The notes: generated by a model not told the origin, from the letters alone. DNA of 64,000 nucleotides from Paenibacillus sp. FSL K6-1330 (GCF_037976825.1 NZ_CP150269.1:3671501-3735500); one strand, 5' to 3'; counted from the stretch's first letter, positions 1 to 9,795 are shown. Numbers and translations: made by a program.

Positions 1-432
1 GCGGTGTCGAGGTTTACCAAGGGAAATTTGGCTGAAGGACTAACTACGGCGATTCTGTTGTTCTGTATTGGAACACTTTCTATTATCGGACCGATCGAGA
101 GTGCTTTGAACAATAATCATACCTATCTGTTCACCAATGCCATCCTGGATGGCGTGACGTCGATCGTACTGGCTTCAACCTTTGGCATTGGGATCGTTCT
201 ATCAGCCGTGGCCACATTTTGTTGGCAAGGGTTATTGTACGTTATGGCCGGTGCAGCCTCTAGCTTTATCACGACGGAGCTGTTAACCGAAATATCCATT
301 ATTGGCGCCATTTTAATTTTTGCTTCAGGCTTAAACATTTTGGGCATTCGGAACTTCAAAACCATGAATCTTACGCCAGCGCTGTTAGTCCCAGTCGTAT
401 TCATTACGGTTAAAAATCTGCTCGGTTTTTAA
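1..432 (+). CDS. DUF554 family membrane protein, C-terminal part
   Basis: The frame is open from the first base of the window and ends at TAA 430-432, so this is the 3' part of a gene whose start lies upstream. The roughly 143 visible residues hold several hydrophobic segments, with small-residue-rich stretches such as FGIGIVLSAV and GAASSFITTEL. The arrangement of an 'AEG..TA.LLFC.G.LSIIGPI' region followed by a 'LDG.TSI.LAS.FGIG' region matches my knowledge of the DUF554 (YdfK-like) family of about 230-residue integral membrane proteins of unknown function. A hairpin terminator follows about 40 bp downstream. Family assignment rests on pattern memory only. Confidence 0.75.
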   Translation, partial: AVSRFTKGNLAEGLTTAILLFCIGTLSIIGPIESALNNNHTYLFTNAILDGVTSIVLASTFGIGIVLSAVATFCWQGLLYVMAGAASSFITTELLTEISIIGAILIFASGLNILGIRNFKTMNLTPALLVPVVFITVKNLLGF

Positions 433-471
433 CATGAAGCAGGGATTCATACTTATCTCGATTTCAAGGAT

Positions 472-497
472 AACCCGCCTACGGAAGGCGGGTTTTT
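472..497 (+). terminator. Rho-independent terminator after the DUF554 gene
   Basis: Stem AACCCGCCT / AGGCGGGTT with a 4-5 nt loop, followed by a T run. Confidence 0.85.
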
Positions 498-638
498 TGC
501 TGTTATTCTATACCTTGCACGTTGAATAATCCATTGTTTACCTTGGTGCATAAGTTTTGTGACAATTTCAATAATATAGGAGACCGACAGCATCAAGGAA
601 TTGGACTAGGTGGATAGAGAGAAGGAGGCTTCATCATT

Positions 639-2312
639 ATGAATATAGCTGAACATAAACTGCTAGTCGCAGCGCTAGGCGGCGTTAATGAAATTGGAAA
701 AAACATGTACTTCATTCAGTACGATCAAGATATCGTGGTCATTGATTGCGGCTCCAAATTTCCTGACGAAAACCTGCCCGGCATCGATTTGATTGTTCCT
801 GACTTCACCTATTTGCTGGACAATGCGGATAAAGTCAGAGCTCTTATCGTCACCCATGGACATGAGGACCATATCGGAGGGATACCTTATTTACTGAAGC
901 AGCTCCCGATCCCTGTGTATGGGACGAAGCTCACGATTGAGCTCATTAAAATCAAGCTGAAAGAGCATCGCATTCTGCGTGAATCCGAGCTTCACACGAT
1001 CGATGCGAATTCTACCATTCAAGCGGGTGCCATCCACGCCTCTTTTTTTTCGACCAGCCACAGCATCCCGGACTGCGTGGGCATCGTTTTTCAGACCCCG
1101 GAAGGCAATGTTGTCCACACGGGGGACTTTAAATTTGACATGTCTCCTGTGAAGGGGCCTTATCCGGATCTGCATCGAATGGCTGATATCGGCAAGCAGG
1201 GGGTTAAGGTGTTATTGTCCGAAAGCACAAACGCCGAGAGACCGGGATTTACGCCTTCGGAACGTCTGGTTGGCGGACATATCCTGGAAGCATTCGCGCA
1301 GGCCAAACAGCAGGTATTCATCTCTACGTTTGCTTCCAACGTGAACCGCGTTCAGCAGATCATCGATGCCGCCGCGGAAACAGGGCGAAAACTAATTCTG
1401 CTCGGCCGCAGCATGGTCAATGTCGTTACCGTTTCCAAGGAGCATGGCTATTTAAACATCCCCGATGACTTACTGATTGATGCAGGCGACAGCGAGCGGT
1501 ATCCACCGGACAAAATCGCCGTGTTATGCACGGGGAGTCAAGGCGAGCCTATGGCAGCATTATCACGCTTAGCCAACTCCAAGCATCCCCATATCGAGAT
1601 TTTGCCTGGCGATACCGTCATCATTGCTGCAGGAGCCATACCGGGAAATGAACGGAACCTTGCTCATGTGATCGATAATTTGTATGTGTTGGGTGCCCAG
1701 GTTATCTATGGGTCCGGTTCAGCTTCAGGGATGCACGTATCTGGGCATGGCAGCCAAGAAGAATTGAAATTAATGCTCACCTTGATGAAACCGGACTATT
1801 TGATTCCGGTTCATGGTGAATTCCGAATGCTGTATCAGCATCGTCAGCTGGCGGATTCCGTGGGGATCCCCAATGAAAATGTGTTCATCATCCAGAATGG
1901 CGACACGATACAAATCCAGCAGGGAATGGCATCCTTGGGTCCGAAAATCCCTTCAGGTAACAGCCTGGTGGATGGATTGATGATCGGGAACGTAGGCAAT
2001 ATCGTTTTGCGGGACCGCAGGCAACTGTCCTCTGACGGGATGCTCATTATCGTAACCACCCTCAGTAAAACGGAGAAGCAGATGGTGGCCAAACCCGAGC
2101 TTATATCCAGAGGTTTCATCTTCGTGAAAGATTCGGAGGAATTCATGAATCAAATCCACGATATCGTTACGTCTTCCATGAAGGATTTAACGGAAACCGG
2201 GTCCACCCAATGGAATCTGATCAAGCAGACCTTGAAAGATCATGTCGGCAAATTCATATACAGCGAGACAAAGAGAAGGCCGATGATTCTGCCAATCATT
2301 ATTGAAGTATAA
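639..2312 (+). CDS. rnjA: Ribonuclease J family protein (RNase J1-like)
   Basis: A 557-residue metallo-beta-lactamase/beta-CASP ribonuclease, the usual RNase J length. The metal-binding motif HGHEDHIGG sits at residues 73-81, with further ligands in STSHSIPD (around 140) and HTGDFKFD (around 160). The beta-CASP region continues with SESTNAERPGFTPSE, TFASNVNRV and a late PVHGEF motif. RNase J enzymes combine endonuclease and 5'-3' exonuclease activity in mRNA turnover and rRNA maturation in Bacillales. The intact HxHxDH motif makes it J1-like rather than J2-like, but it could be an extra paralogue. GAAGGAGG lies about 10 nt before ATG 639. The gene stands alone, with a terminator directly after it. 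Confidence 0.9.
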   Translation: MNIAEHKLLVAALGGVNEIGKNMYFIQYDQDIVVIDCGSKFPDENLPGIDLIVPDFTYLLDNADKVRALIVTHGHEDHIGGIPYLLKQLPIPVYGTKLTIELIKIKLKEHRILRESELHTIDANSTIQAGAIHASFFSTSHSIPDCVGIVFQTPEGNVVHTGDFKFDMSPVKGPYPDLHRMADIGKQGVKVLLSESTNAERPGFTPSERLVGGHILEAFAQAKQQVFISTFASNVNRVQQIIDAAAETGRKLILLGRSMVNVVTVSKEHGYLNIPDDLLIDAGDSERYPPDKIAVLCTGSQGEPMAALSRLANSKHPHIEILPGDTVIIAAGAIPGNERNLAHVIDNLYVLGAQVIYGSGSASGMHVSGHGSQEELKLMLTLMKPDYLIPVHGEFRMLYQHRQLADSVGIPNENVFIIQNGDTIQIQQGMASLGPKIPSGNSLVDGLMIGNVGNIVLRDRRQLSSDGMLIIVTTLSKTEKQMVAKPELISRGFIFVKDSEEFMNQIHDIVTSSMKDLTETGSTQWNLIKQTLKDHVGKFIYSETKRRPMILPIIIEV

Positions 2313-2328
2313 GCCTTTCAAAATACAA

Positions 2329-2364
2329 AAAAAAGCACAGCCTAAAATAGGTTGTGCTTTTTTC
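2329..2364 (+). terminator. Terminator after RNase J
   Basis: AAAAAAAGCACAGCCTA and its complement around a short AT loop, with A and T runs on both sides, so it can act on both strands. Confidence 0.85.
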
Positions 2365-2606
2365 GGTACAGTTTCAAGTCCAGGATCTTCGAAGCAAGGT
2401 TCGATCTAGGCATACACCCGGATGCGGGCAACTGCATACACTGCCGATAAGCAATCGCAGAAGATGTTGTTCTTCTATTCACGTCTGTGAAAAAAAGAAT
2501 AACACATAATCCGGATTCGTCCACATAACCATTTACAGAATGGACATGAACGTCTTGTCCGATTACCGGAATGGGTCCGGTTATTAACGAAAGGAGGAGG
2601 ATCGGT

Positions 2607-3557
2607 TTGTCATCCACCCCAGAAGGGAAATGGACTGCGGAGCATGGGAAATGGGCTAAACGAAAGTTCAGATTTACGCGTAATGACTGGATGGGTTATC
2701 TATTCAGCGCCCCTCTGATTATCGGTGTCATCGTATTCGCCATCTATCCCATGTTCGCCGCACTGTTTATGAGTTTTCATCAGACATCCGGGCTCAATTT
2801 ATCCGGCACTTGGGTGGGCCTGAGCAACTACCGTTACGCATTAGAAGATTCCTTATTTTGGCAAGCGCTTACAAATACGTTTGTCATGGGGATTTGGTCT
2901 GTACTGCTTGGTATTGCACTGTCGTTTATTCTGGCGAGCCTGATTAATAATCTGAAATGGCATCTGGGACGCAATTTTTTCAAAGCGGTATATTTTCTGC
3001 CCAATGTCGTGTCCGGCGTTGCTACAAGCCTGTTGTTCTCCTTCTTGTTTTTTCCGTCCAAGGAAGGGCTGATCAACTTTGTAATTGGTTTGTTTGGTAT
3101 CGATCCTGTCGGCTGGTTCACGAACCCGGAAGTCGCGCGTTACAGTATTGTGCTCATGAGCTTGTGGGGTGCGCTTGGGTATAACACGATTATTTTTCTG
3201 GCTGGTTTGCAAAGCGTCCCTCGGGATCTCTATGAAGCTGCAGAGGTGGATGGGGCTGGCACCTACCGGAAATGGTGGTACATTACAATCCCATACTTGC
3301 GTCCGATCTTTGTGTTCATGCTCATCATGGGTACCATCGGCGGAATGAAACGGTTTACGGATGTATGGTTAATCGGGGGAACCGCAGGCAATCCTGGGGG
3401 AAGCTTGATGACCGTAGTGCTGTATATTTACCGAAATGCGTTTCTCTCTTCGCAGATGGGGCTGGCTACGGCTGTATCCTATCTGTTATTCGTCATCATA
3501 CTCATCCTAACCGTGTTCCTCATGCTGCTCAACCGCCGCAAAGACAGTTTGGACTAA
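2607..3557 (+). CDS. Sugar ABC transporter permease (MalF-type, CUT1)
   Basis: I start it at TTG 2607 because AAGGAGGAGG (2591-2600) is correctly spaced there; an in-frame start at 2571 would have no ribosome binding site. The 316-residue protein has about six membrane segments and the permease EAA loop near residues 210-230 (DLYEAAEVDGAGTYRKWW). It would form the membrane channel with the second permease just downstream and receive sugar from the lipoprotein encoded third. No ATPase gene is present; CUT1 systems commonly share a distant MsmX-type ATPase. The substrate cannot be read from sequence. Confidence 0.88.
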   Translation: MSSTPEGKWTAEHGKWAKRKFRFTRNDWMGYLFSAPLIIGVIVFAIYPMFAALFMSFHQTSGLNLSGTWVGLSNYRYALEDSLFWQALTNTFVMGIWSVLLGIALSFILASLINNLKWHLGRNFFKAVYFLPNVVSGVATSLLFSFLFFPSKEGLINFVIGLFGIDPVGWFTNPEVARYSIVLMSLWGALGYNTIIFLAGLQSVPRDLYEAAEVDGAGTYRKWWYITIPYLRPIFVFMLIMGTIGGMKRFTDVWLIGGTAGNPGGSLMTVVLYIYRNAFLSSQMGLATAVSYLLFVIILILTVFLMLLNRRKDSLD

Positions 3558-3618
3558 TGCCATTATCCATTTTTCGGGTCCGTAGGGGAACCTTATTCCA
3601 GAAGACAGGAGGGTAACT

Positions 3619-4488
3619 ATGAGCAGTTCAGCCTTGCCCAAGGAGCTTGTGCGCCGTAAACGAATCACACTTCAACAGCTGATACTAACGCTGGTTCTGT
3701 TGGTAGGTTCATTCATCATGATTGTGCCATTCTTATGGATGCTGGTAACGAGCTTCGATTGGGCTGCACGATTAAATATTTCATTCCCGCCGAAAATATG
3801 GCCGGAAGAGCCTTCGATCCGAACATATGAAGCCGCCTTCACCAACATTAATATGTTTCGATACATCGGCAACTCCACGCTTGTAAGTGCAGGGGTCATT
3901 ATCATCAGCTCATTGTCCGCACTATTATCCGGTTATGCCTTATCCAAGCTCCGCTTCAAAGGAGCAAACTTCGTCCTGCTGCTAGCGCTAAGCACGATGA
4001 TGATTCCGTTCGAAATGACGATGATTCCGCAGTATCTTTTGTTCAGTAAACTCGGACTGGTCGATAACTACTTGGCTTTTTATTTGCCAGCCATGAACTA
4101 TGCGTTCGGTACGTTTTTAGCCAAAGCCTTCTTTGATCAATTACCCAGCAGTTTAAGGGAAGCTGCCGTTCTGGATGGCGCCAAGGAAATCACCGTATTC
4201 AGCCGGGTATATCTGCCGCTGTGTACGCCCATTATCGCCACCATGGTCATTCTGCTGTTCTTAGGCGTATGGAATGATATGCTGTGGCCGCTGCTGATCT
4301 TAAAATCGGCTGCCAAGTACACGATCCAGATTGGATTGGCCATGTTTACGTATAACAACGGAATCAATCAGCAGCCATCGATCATTATGGCAGCAACGAC
4401 TACGAGCCTCATTCCGGTTATCGTCGTTTATATGTTCCTGCAGCGTTATATCATCGAGAGCATTGCGCTATCCGGCATCAAGCAGTAA
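3619..4488 (+). CDS. Sugar ABC transporter permease (MalG-type, CUT1)
   Basis: A 289-residue inner-membrane permease with a positively charged N-terminus, six predicted hydrophobic segments and the EAA loop SSLREAAVLDGAKEITVFSR followed by YLPL. It begins 61 bp after the first permease, with ACAGGAGGG at good spacing before ATG 3619, and ends 39 bp before the start of the binding-protein gene, so the three form one operon. It should heterodimerise with the MalF-type partner. Confidence 0.9.
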   Translation: MSSSALPKELVRRKRITLQQLILTLVLLVGSFIMIVPFLWMLVTSFDWAARLNISFPPKIWPEEPSIRTYEAAFTNINMFRYIGNSTLVSAGVIIISSLSALLSGYALSKLRFKGANFVLLLALSTMMIPFEMTMIPQYLLFSKLGLVDNYLAFYLPAMNYAFGTFLAKAFFDQLPSSLREAAVLDGAKEITVFSRVYLPLCTPIIATMVILLFLGVWNDMLWPLLILKSAAKYTIQIGLAMFTYNNGINQQPSIIMAATTTSLIPVIVVYMFLQRYIIESIALSGIKQ

Positions 4489-4527
4489 TTCAGAATGGAA
4501 GCTAAATTTATGTGGGGGTGTTTGCGT

Positions 4528-5907
4528 ATGAAAAAAGCTGTGCTGCTTATCCTGTCATTCGTGCTGGTATTTACATTGGCCGCTTGTTCAGGCAGTTCGG
4601 GAAAAGATGTGACAGGCGGCGTGAAGATTGAAAAAGTATCGGACATGGAAGGTACGGTTCGCGTTGCACTGGCAGGCTGGCAGCTGGATAACGGGATCGA
4701 TGCACTGACAGGCAACCCGACCATCGGACTCAACGAGTATTTAAATAAAACGTTCAAAAAAATGTATCCGAACATCAAACTGGAGGTTTATCAAATCCCC
4801 TGGGAGAACGTAAAAGCCAAACAAACGGCCATGCTGCTCTCTGGCGATGCGGATATCTTGTATACCGGTGGAGCCTTTGCATCACAATGGTACCAGGAAG
4901 GGCTGCTGCGTGACCTGGACGACTTGATCGAAAAGGACACTACGTTTGACAAGGGCATCTATCTGGAAGGCATTATGAATAACTCCTATAGCACCAAGTC
5001 GCCCGACGGAAGCAAGCAATTTGGCATTCCTGCCGTTCTTGGCCGCCGGATGACGATTTATGATAAGAAGCTGTTTGAAGACTGGGGCGTTGAAACCCTC
5101 TCGGCACAGCCGGGACCGGATGAAATTCTGGAGAAAGCCAAGCAAATGACCGGCAAAAACCCGAAAACCGGTGAAGACAATTTCGGACTGTATTGGAGCG
5201 GCAACTCATTAAACGGATCTACCTTTGTTGCGTTAACTCTTGCTTATGGCGCCAAAGGAGCGGAAGGATCGTTGAAGGATATCAAAAGCATTAAATGGCA
5301 CCTGAATTCACCGGAGATGGTCAAAGTGCTGGAATGGCTGAAAGAAGCCGCACAGCTGCCGCCAGCTGGTTTTGTGAATGCCCAGGGAGCCGAGAATTTC
5401 GGACTGGAGAAGAACAATATCGCTATTGCCCTCGATTCCACCGGCGGCTCAACGATGAGTGAATACCGGTCGAAGCAAAACAAAGAGCTGCTGGACCGTT
5501 ATGAGCCTGTGCTGAACATGGGGCCTAAAGGCGAAGGCTGGGTTGCGGTTGACCCGTTCATCATGGCGAAGAATGCTAAAGATGTGGATGCATCATGGGA
5601 AGTATTAAAATTCTTGACCAGCTACATGACGCAAAAATATATGTATGAGAACTTCTCCAGTACCCCGACACTTAAAAACGCTGATTTTGTAACACCGGAA
5701 GATAAGTTTGTGAAAAAAGCACTCGAAATCGCAGATGTTGGCCACTCGGAGCTCATGGATGAAGCTAATCCGTTTTATATGAGCGATATCGCTCCAGCTA
5801 TTAACGGATTCATTAGCCAGGCTGCATCCGGAAATGCTCCGGATATTCAGAAGTTTCTGGATGATCTGCAGGCACGTGCTGAGAAATGGTCGGCAAATCT
5901 GAAGTAA
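4528..5907 (+). CDS. Extracellular sugar-binding lipoprotein of the ABC transporter
   Basis: I choose ATG 4528 (GGGGGTG upstream), not the upstream in-frame ATG, because it gives a clean lipoprotein signal: MKK, a hydrophobic core, then lipobox LAAC with the lipidated Cys at residue 20. The mature protein of about 440 residues has family-1 solute-binding features: a conserved GLNEYLNKTFK region, a LSGDADILYTGG segment and a late VDPFIMAKNAKD..ASWEVLKFL helix. It captures an oligosaccharide or sugar outside the membrane for the two preceding permeases. Placing the binding protein last in the operon is less common than first. No obvious terminator follows. Confidence 0.88.
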   Translation: MKKAVLLILSFVLVFTLAACSGSSGKDVTGGVKIEKVSDMEGTVRVALAGWQLDNGIDALTGNPTIGLNEYLNKTFKKMYPNIKLEVYQIPWENVKAKQTAMLLSGDADILYTGGAFASQWYQEGLLRDLDDLIEKDTTFDKGIYLEGIMNNSYSTKSPDGSKQFGIPAVLGRRMTIYDKKLFEDWGVETLSAQPGPDEILEKAKQMTGKNPKTGEDNFGLYWSGNSLNGSTFVALTLAYGAKGAEGSLKDIKSIKWHLNSPEMVKVLEWLKEAAQLPPAGFVNAQGAENFGLEKNNIAIALDSTGGSTMSEYRSKQNKELLDRYEPVLNMGPKGEGWVAVDPFIMAKNAKDVDASWEVLKFLTSYMTQKYMYENFSSTPTLKNADFVTPEDKFVKKALEIADVGHSELMDEANPFYMSDIAPAINGFISQAASGNAPDIQKFLDDLQARAEKWSANLK

Positions 5908-6044
5908 ATCAGGAGGGGACTGCACTAGAGACGGGCTTAATCATGATGATTATATGAGTCAAACAACTCAATATATTCCAATATTATGTAAAACGTGCAT
6001 TGTCCCGATGATACCTGGATAAAAAACAGCTTTTATGGTGGCAT

Positions 6045-6165
6045 TATCCCCTCAAAGTAGACACTCGAAAAAACTCATGTTTTCATGAGAAGCGAGCGAA
6101 CTTGGAGGGGGTATTTTTATGGCTAAAAAAGGGACAGGTTTTTCAATCGTATAAAAATCTCATTA
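6045..6165 (+). mobile_element. Relic of the left end of an IS3-family element
   Basis: The stretch CCCCTCAAAGTAGACACTCG with an A-rich tract and a GGAGGGGG ribosome site precedes ATG 6119. Allowing one extra G, the following codons read MAKKGQVFQSYK, which matches the beginning of IS3-family OrfA transposases as I know them. The reading frame then dissolves, so only the 5' tip of an insertion sequence remains between the transporter operon and gldA. Confidence 0.6.
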
Positions 6166-6212
6166 TCATTAGATAATAGCAAGGATATTGAAATCCATTG
6201 GAGCGTGATATT

Positions 6213-7316
6213 TTGGGAAAATATGTGAAATCAATTACATCGCCAAAGAGATTTATCGTGGGGCACTATTTACTAAAAGAATTAGCTTCCTATACCGCTA
6301 CTTATGGTGATCATGCGTATGTTATTTGCGATGAATTTATTTTGGATCGTGCGCGTAGGGAAGCCGGTAAATCTTTTGAAGAGGCCGGAAATCAAAGCGA
6401 ATTTGTAAAATTCAACTATCAAATCACTCAAGATGAAATCGACAGACACCGCCAAGCGGTACAAAAATCAGGTGCCAATATCATAGTCGGTATTGGCGGC
6501 GGGAAAACATTGGATACAGCTAAGGCTACCGCATATTACACACATCTGCCTGTTGCGATTTTCCCGACAATTGCTTCAACAGATGCGCCGTGTACTGCAC
6601 TTTCCGTCATTTACAATGCAGACGGTTCATTTGACCGTTACCTGTTTCTGCCGACAAATCCTGACATCGTGCTGGCAGATCCCAATATTCTGGTAAGCGC
6701 ACCGACACGGTTTTTTGTGGCGGGGATAGGGGATGCTCTTGCGACTTATTTTGAAGCGCGAGCATGTTATCAGAAAAATGGAGATAATTTAGTGAATTTA
6801 AAGCCATCCCTAGCCGGCTTAGGTATTGCAAAAATGTGCTATGACACCATTCTAGAATATGGCCTGCAGGCTAAAATCGCCGTGGATCAGAACGTCTCGA
6901 CCCCTGCCGTTGAAAAAACAATTGAAGCCACGATTTATTTAAGCGGTGTTGGCGCTGAATCCGGCGGCTTGGCCGCTGCCCACGCAATCCATAATGGAAT
7001 GACGGCCGTTCCATCGCTGCATCATGCGCAGCATGGCGAAAAAGTGGTCTTTGGTTTATTAACGCAGCTTGTTCTCGAAAGTGCTCCACGAGAGGAAATC
7101 GAAACGGTTATCCGTTTTATCAAGGAAGTAGGGCTGCCGCTAACCTTAAAAGACCTGGGTCTGGATGAATTCATAGAGGAGGAATGGCGAAAAGTAGCAG
7201 AAGATGCGTGTGCAGAAGGAGACACGATGGGCAATATGCCGCACCCGGTAACGCCTGAAGATGTGTACCAGGCCATCATTGCTGCAAATGCATTGGCAGA
7301 ACATTATTATTACTAA
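6213..7316 (+). CDS. gldA: Glycerol dehydrogenase (iron-containing alcohol dehydrogenase superfamily)
   Basis: A 367-residue enzyme from TTG 6213, preferred because GGAG (6200-6203) is 9 nt upstream; TTG 6198 has no usable site. The NAD-binding GGGKTLDTAK is at residues 95-104, the ASTDAPCTALSV segment follows at 121-132, and predicted zinc ligands are D174, H257 and H274, the spacing known for Bacillus glycerol dehydrogenase. It oxidises glycerol to dihydroxyacetone with NAD+. It is monocistronic, lies after an IS3 relic and ends in a strong terminator. A close relative acting on another polyol cannot be excluded. Confidence 0.85.
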   Translation: MGKYVKSITSPKRFIVGHYLLKELASYTATYGDHAYVICDEFILDRARREAGKSFEEAGNQSEFVKFNYQITQDEIDRHRQAVQKSGANIIVGIGGGKTLDTAKATAYYTHLPVAIFPTIASTDAPCTALSVIYNADGSFDRYLFLPTNPDIVLADPNILVSAPTRFFVAGIGDALATYFEARACYQKNGDNLVNLKPSLAGLGIAKMCYDTILEYGLQAKIAVDQNVSTPAVEKTIEATIYLSGVGAESGGLAAAHAIHNGMTAVPSLHHAQHGEKVVFGLLTQLVLESAPREEIETVIRFIKEVGLPLTLKDLGLDEFIEEEWRKVAEDACAEGDTMGNMPHPVTPEDVYQAIIAANALAEHYYY

Positions 7317-7351
7317 CAAGGCAGGAAATCAGAGACAGTAAGCTAAAATCA

Positions 7352-7397
7352 TAACAGCCAGTCAGCCGGAAAGAATCGGATGACTGGCTGTTTTATA
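7352..7397 (+). terminator. Terminator after gldA
   Basis: AACAGCCAGTCA pairs with TGACTGGCTGTT across a loop of about 19 nt, followed by T-rich sequence. Confidence 0.85.
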
Positions 7398-7427
7398 TTT
7401 ACAATGTAAACTATGAGTATTAGGAAA

Positions 7428-7456
7428 TGAACCTTTTTTTTCTCTGAGTTGTTAAC
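7428..7456 (+). promoter_or_regulatory. Putative ECF-type promoter of the sigma/anti-sigma operon
   Basis: TGAACC (7428-7433), a 17-nt T-rich spacer, then GTTAAC (7451-7456), 37 nt before the sigma gene start. The same TGAACC-N17-GTnnA arrangement precedes the two secreted paralogues downstream (9878 and 11043), suggesting autoregulation by this ECF sigma factor. Confidence 0.55.
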
Positions 7457-7493
7457 TTAATATAGTAGAGTACAAGAAAGGTGGAGAGCCTGC

Positions 7494-8099
7494 TTGACGG
7501 ACAGGGAGTTTTTTGAACGGTATAACAAAGACGTATATAGAACCTGTTACTATATGCTGCGCAATGCGTCAGATGCCGAGGATGTATGTCAAGAAGTATT
7601 TATAAAGGCGTTAGCCTCCGGCTGGGAGCGGGTGGAATATCTCAAAACATGGCTGATGCGCATTACCGTCAATCATTGTTTAAACCATCTGCGGGCAAGC
7701 AAGACAAGACGCATGAAAGAGAATTTGCTTCTTATATTCCAGCGGGAAAAGGCGGCGCCGTCCTCGCTAGCTCTTGTAGAGCAACAGGAGACGAAGGATG
7801 AATGGAAACGCCGTATGGACTTGCTGCCGAATAAAATCAAAGTTGTTGTCATGCTCCGCTTCACCAATGATCTGCCCTTGGCGGATATCGCAGAGGTACT
7901 CCGTATTCCGCTCGGCACGGTGAAATCCCGCCTAAATAAAGGGCTGAAGCTGATGAAGACCATGATGGACGAGCTCGATGAGGAAGATCTTCCGCTAGGG
8001 CAGATCGCCAAAAAACAAACGATCAGAGGAAAGGATGGTGCGGAATATGAGCAAGCAGGCACCCGAGGAGAAAGTTCTTGCACAGCAACTGGGCGGTGA
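7494..8099 (+). CDS. ECF-type RNA polymerase sigma factor
   Basis: A 201-residue protein from TTG 7494 with GAAAGGTGGAG upstream. The sigma-2 region is at residues 5-70 (YNKDVYRTCYYMLRNASDAE, DVCQEVFIKAL) and the sigma-4 helix-turn-helix at about 110-160 (LPLADIAEVLRIPLGTVKSR). ECF factors direct RNA polymerase to stress promoters and are held inactive by a membrane anti-sigma factor; the next gene overlaps this one by 65 bp and encodes a membrane-anchored DUF4179-type protein, the expected partner. The last 30 or so residues lie in the overlap and look less conserved. Confidence 0.9.
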   Translation: MTDREFFERYNKDVYRTCYYMLRNASDAEDVCQEVFIKALASGWERVEYLKTWLMRITVNHCLNHLRASKTRRMKENLLLIFQREKAAPSSLALVEQQETKDEWKRRMDLLPNKIKVVVMLRFTNDLPLADIAEVLRIPLGTVKSRLNKGLKLMKTMMDELDEEDLPLGQIAKKQTIRGKDGAEYEQAGTRGESSCTATGR

Positions 8100-9753
8100 A
8101 GGCAACCACACCTACCCGGACTTTGACGCGATGTGGCTTAAAATTGAGGCTGACAGGCAACAGGAACAAGCGCCTGCAGTGGTTAAACGGACAAAGCGTA
8201 CTGGATTTTTGCATGGGCGCCGTCTTGCTTTTTTGTCATCAATTGCTTTTGTTATTGTTGCAACCCCAGTGCTGGCATCCATGTCGGGGAAATGGGATTT
8301 TACATCGCGTCCGGGATTGAAGTCGGCGCTTAATCAAGGATTCGGACAAACGCTTAACAAAAGTGTTACCGCAAGCGGCATCACCTTTACGATTGATTCG
8401 GCGATGTCCGATGACAATGGGACCACGCTGCTGTACAGTTTTGATCCGGAAGACGAACAGGCGCGGGAGTGGGGATTTTCCGAAGTAGAACTCCGTAGGG
8501 CGGACGGAGAGACAATCGCGCAAGTTAAGGGCGGACGGGCGATGGAGATGAATTGGAAAACAGGATATTACTCGCATAGATGGGACACGGAGAATAAGCA
8601 ATATAACGGTTTCTTCGAAACGGCTTGGACATTTCCCGGCGTAGAGACGGATGTGCAATTTATTGTGCGGGGGCTGCAGGAGTATCGTGACAAGCGGGTT
8701 CCGCTTAACCTGGACCCTTCACAAAATGGCATCCAGACCTTCCCGATTAAAAAGGAAGGGATCGACGCTTTGAACATCGAGGTGGTGAATCAAGGGGCGG
8801 AGGGGGTGCTGATCAAGTCATCCCTTAGATACATGAATAAGCAGGCGGCAGATACGGCCTCGCCGAGAATCCAGGTAATGAAAGACGGTAAACTGGTGAA
8901 ATCGAAGAGGCTGAGTGCGGCTTGGCCGGATGCGGATGGCGTTTATGGATCGATCGATTATTATCGTTGGAAAGATATCAACCAGAAAGGCATCACATTC
9001 GATTTGGTTTACTTGGCGGAGGGGCAAAAAATAGACGGCGTGTGGGATGTCGGCACTTTAAACCTGAACAAAGAGAAATCTTTAAATGCCTCGGCTACGC
9101 GAGAACTGAATATTCCTTTTGAAACGTCGTTTGGAACTTCCACGATTCGCAAGCTGATTATTAGGCCGACAGGTATCCGGATTGAGGTCGAGACCCCAAA
9201 GGCGCATCAATACCCAATCTACCAAAATGCCTTTTTGTCCATCAACGGCCGGAAGCTCGAAGGATACATGACATTGGGGAACGGGGGCGACGAAGAAATT
9301 GAAGCTCACATGAAGACGCTCCTGTTTGATGTTCCGCCGGATCTTCACATTACGCCTGATACGCCGATGGAACTAATGCTGCAAAATGAAAATGAGTCGA
9401 AGCTAGATTACGCGCAGCCGGTTATGCTTCAGAATATATCTGGTGAAAAACAAACGATTACCACTGACGTTGAAGGTTATCCCGTGAAGTGGACGTATTA
9501 CAAAGCAAACGGAAAACTCTATGTGGAAACCGGCAGTACGAATGAACGATTCGGAGGTGTTGATCAAACTTATTATCAACAGGAGGGTGAACAAATTCTC
9601 TCCAGAATTGTTTATATAGAGGGAAGCACTCCATGGGTCTCCAACGAGCGTGTTAATGTCTTCCCGGGGTTTGAAGGAACTGATCTTGAACTTTACATCA
9701 AGGTATATCATATATGGCATCCTGACCTAAATACTAAACTGAAGCTGCAATAA
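8035..9753 (+). CDS. DUF4179-type membrane anti-sigma factor partner
   Basis: About 570 residues. The start could be ATG 8035 or ATG 8047; GAGGAAAGG lies just upstream of both. A cytoplasmic N-terminal stretch of about 65 residues precedes one membrane segment (LAFLSSIAFVIVATPVLA) and a long extracytoplasmic region beginning with a DUF4179-like domain (SGITFTIDSAMSDDNGTTLL) and continuing with a beta-rich DUF5643-like part. Translationally coupled to the ECF sigma gene, it should sequester the sigma factor and sense an envelope signal. A hairpin terminator follows. Family names are from memory. Confidence 0.8.
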   Translation: MVRNMSKQAPEEKVLAQQLGGEGNHTYPDFDAMWLKIEADRQQEQAPAVVKRTKRTGFLHGRRLAFLSSIAFVIVATPVLASMSGKWDFTSRPGLKSALNQGFGQTLNKSVTASGITFTIDSAMSDDNGTTLLYSFDPEDEQAREWGFSEVELRRADGETIAQVKGGRAMEMNWKTGYYSHRWDTENKQYNGFFETAWTFPGVETDVQFIVRGLQEYRDKRVPLNLDPSQNGIQTFPIKKEGIDALNIEVVNQGAEGVLIKSSLRYMNKQAADTASPRIQVMKDGKLVKSKRLSAAWPDADGVYGSIDYYRWKDINQKGITFDLVYLAEGQKIDGVWDVGTLNLNKEKSLNASATRELNIPFETSFGTSTIRKLIIRPTGIRIEVETPKAHQYPIYQNAFLSINGRKLEGYMTLGNGGDEEIEAHMKTLLFDVPPDLHITPDTPMELMLQNENESKLDYAQPVMLQNISGEKQTITTDVEGYPVKWTYYKANGKLYVETGSTNERFGGVDQTYYQQEGEQILSRIVYIEGSTPWVSNERVNVFPGFEGTDLELYIKVYHIWHPDLNTKLKLQ

Positions 9754-9756
9754 CAT

Positions 9757-9795
9757 GACAAGCTGGCGTCGATTCTAATTGGCGTCAGCTTGTTT
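9757..9795 (+). terminator. Terminator after the sigma/anti-sigma operon
   Basis: ACAAGCTG / CAGCTTGT stem with inner GCGTC symmetry, then a short T stretch. Confidence 0.7.

Noticed and set aside
2834..3616. Several frames inside the first ABC permease
   Set aside because: All overlap the clear permease frame and lack family features.
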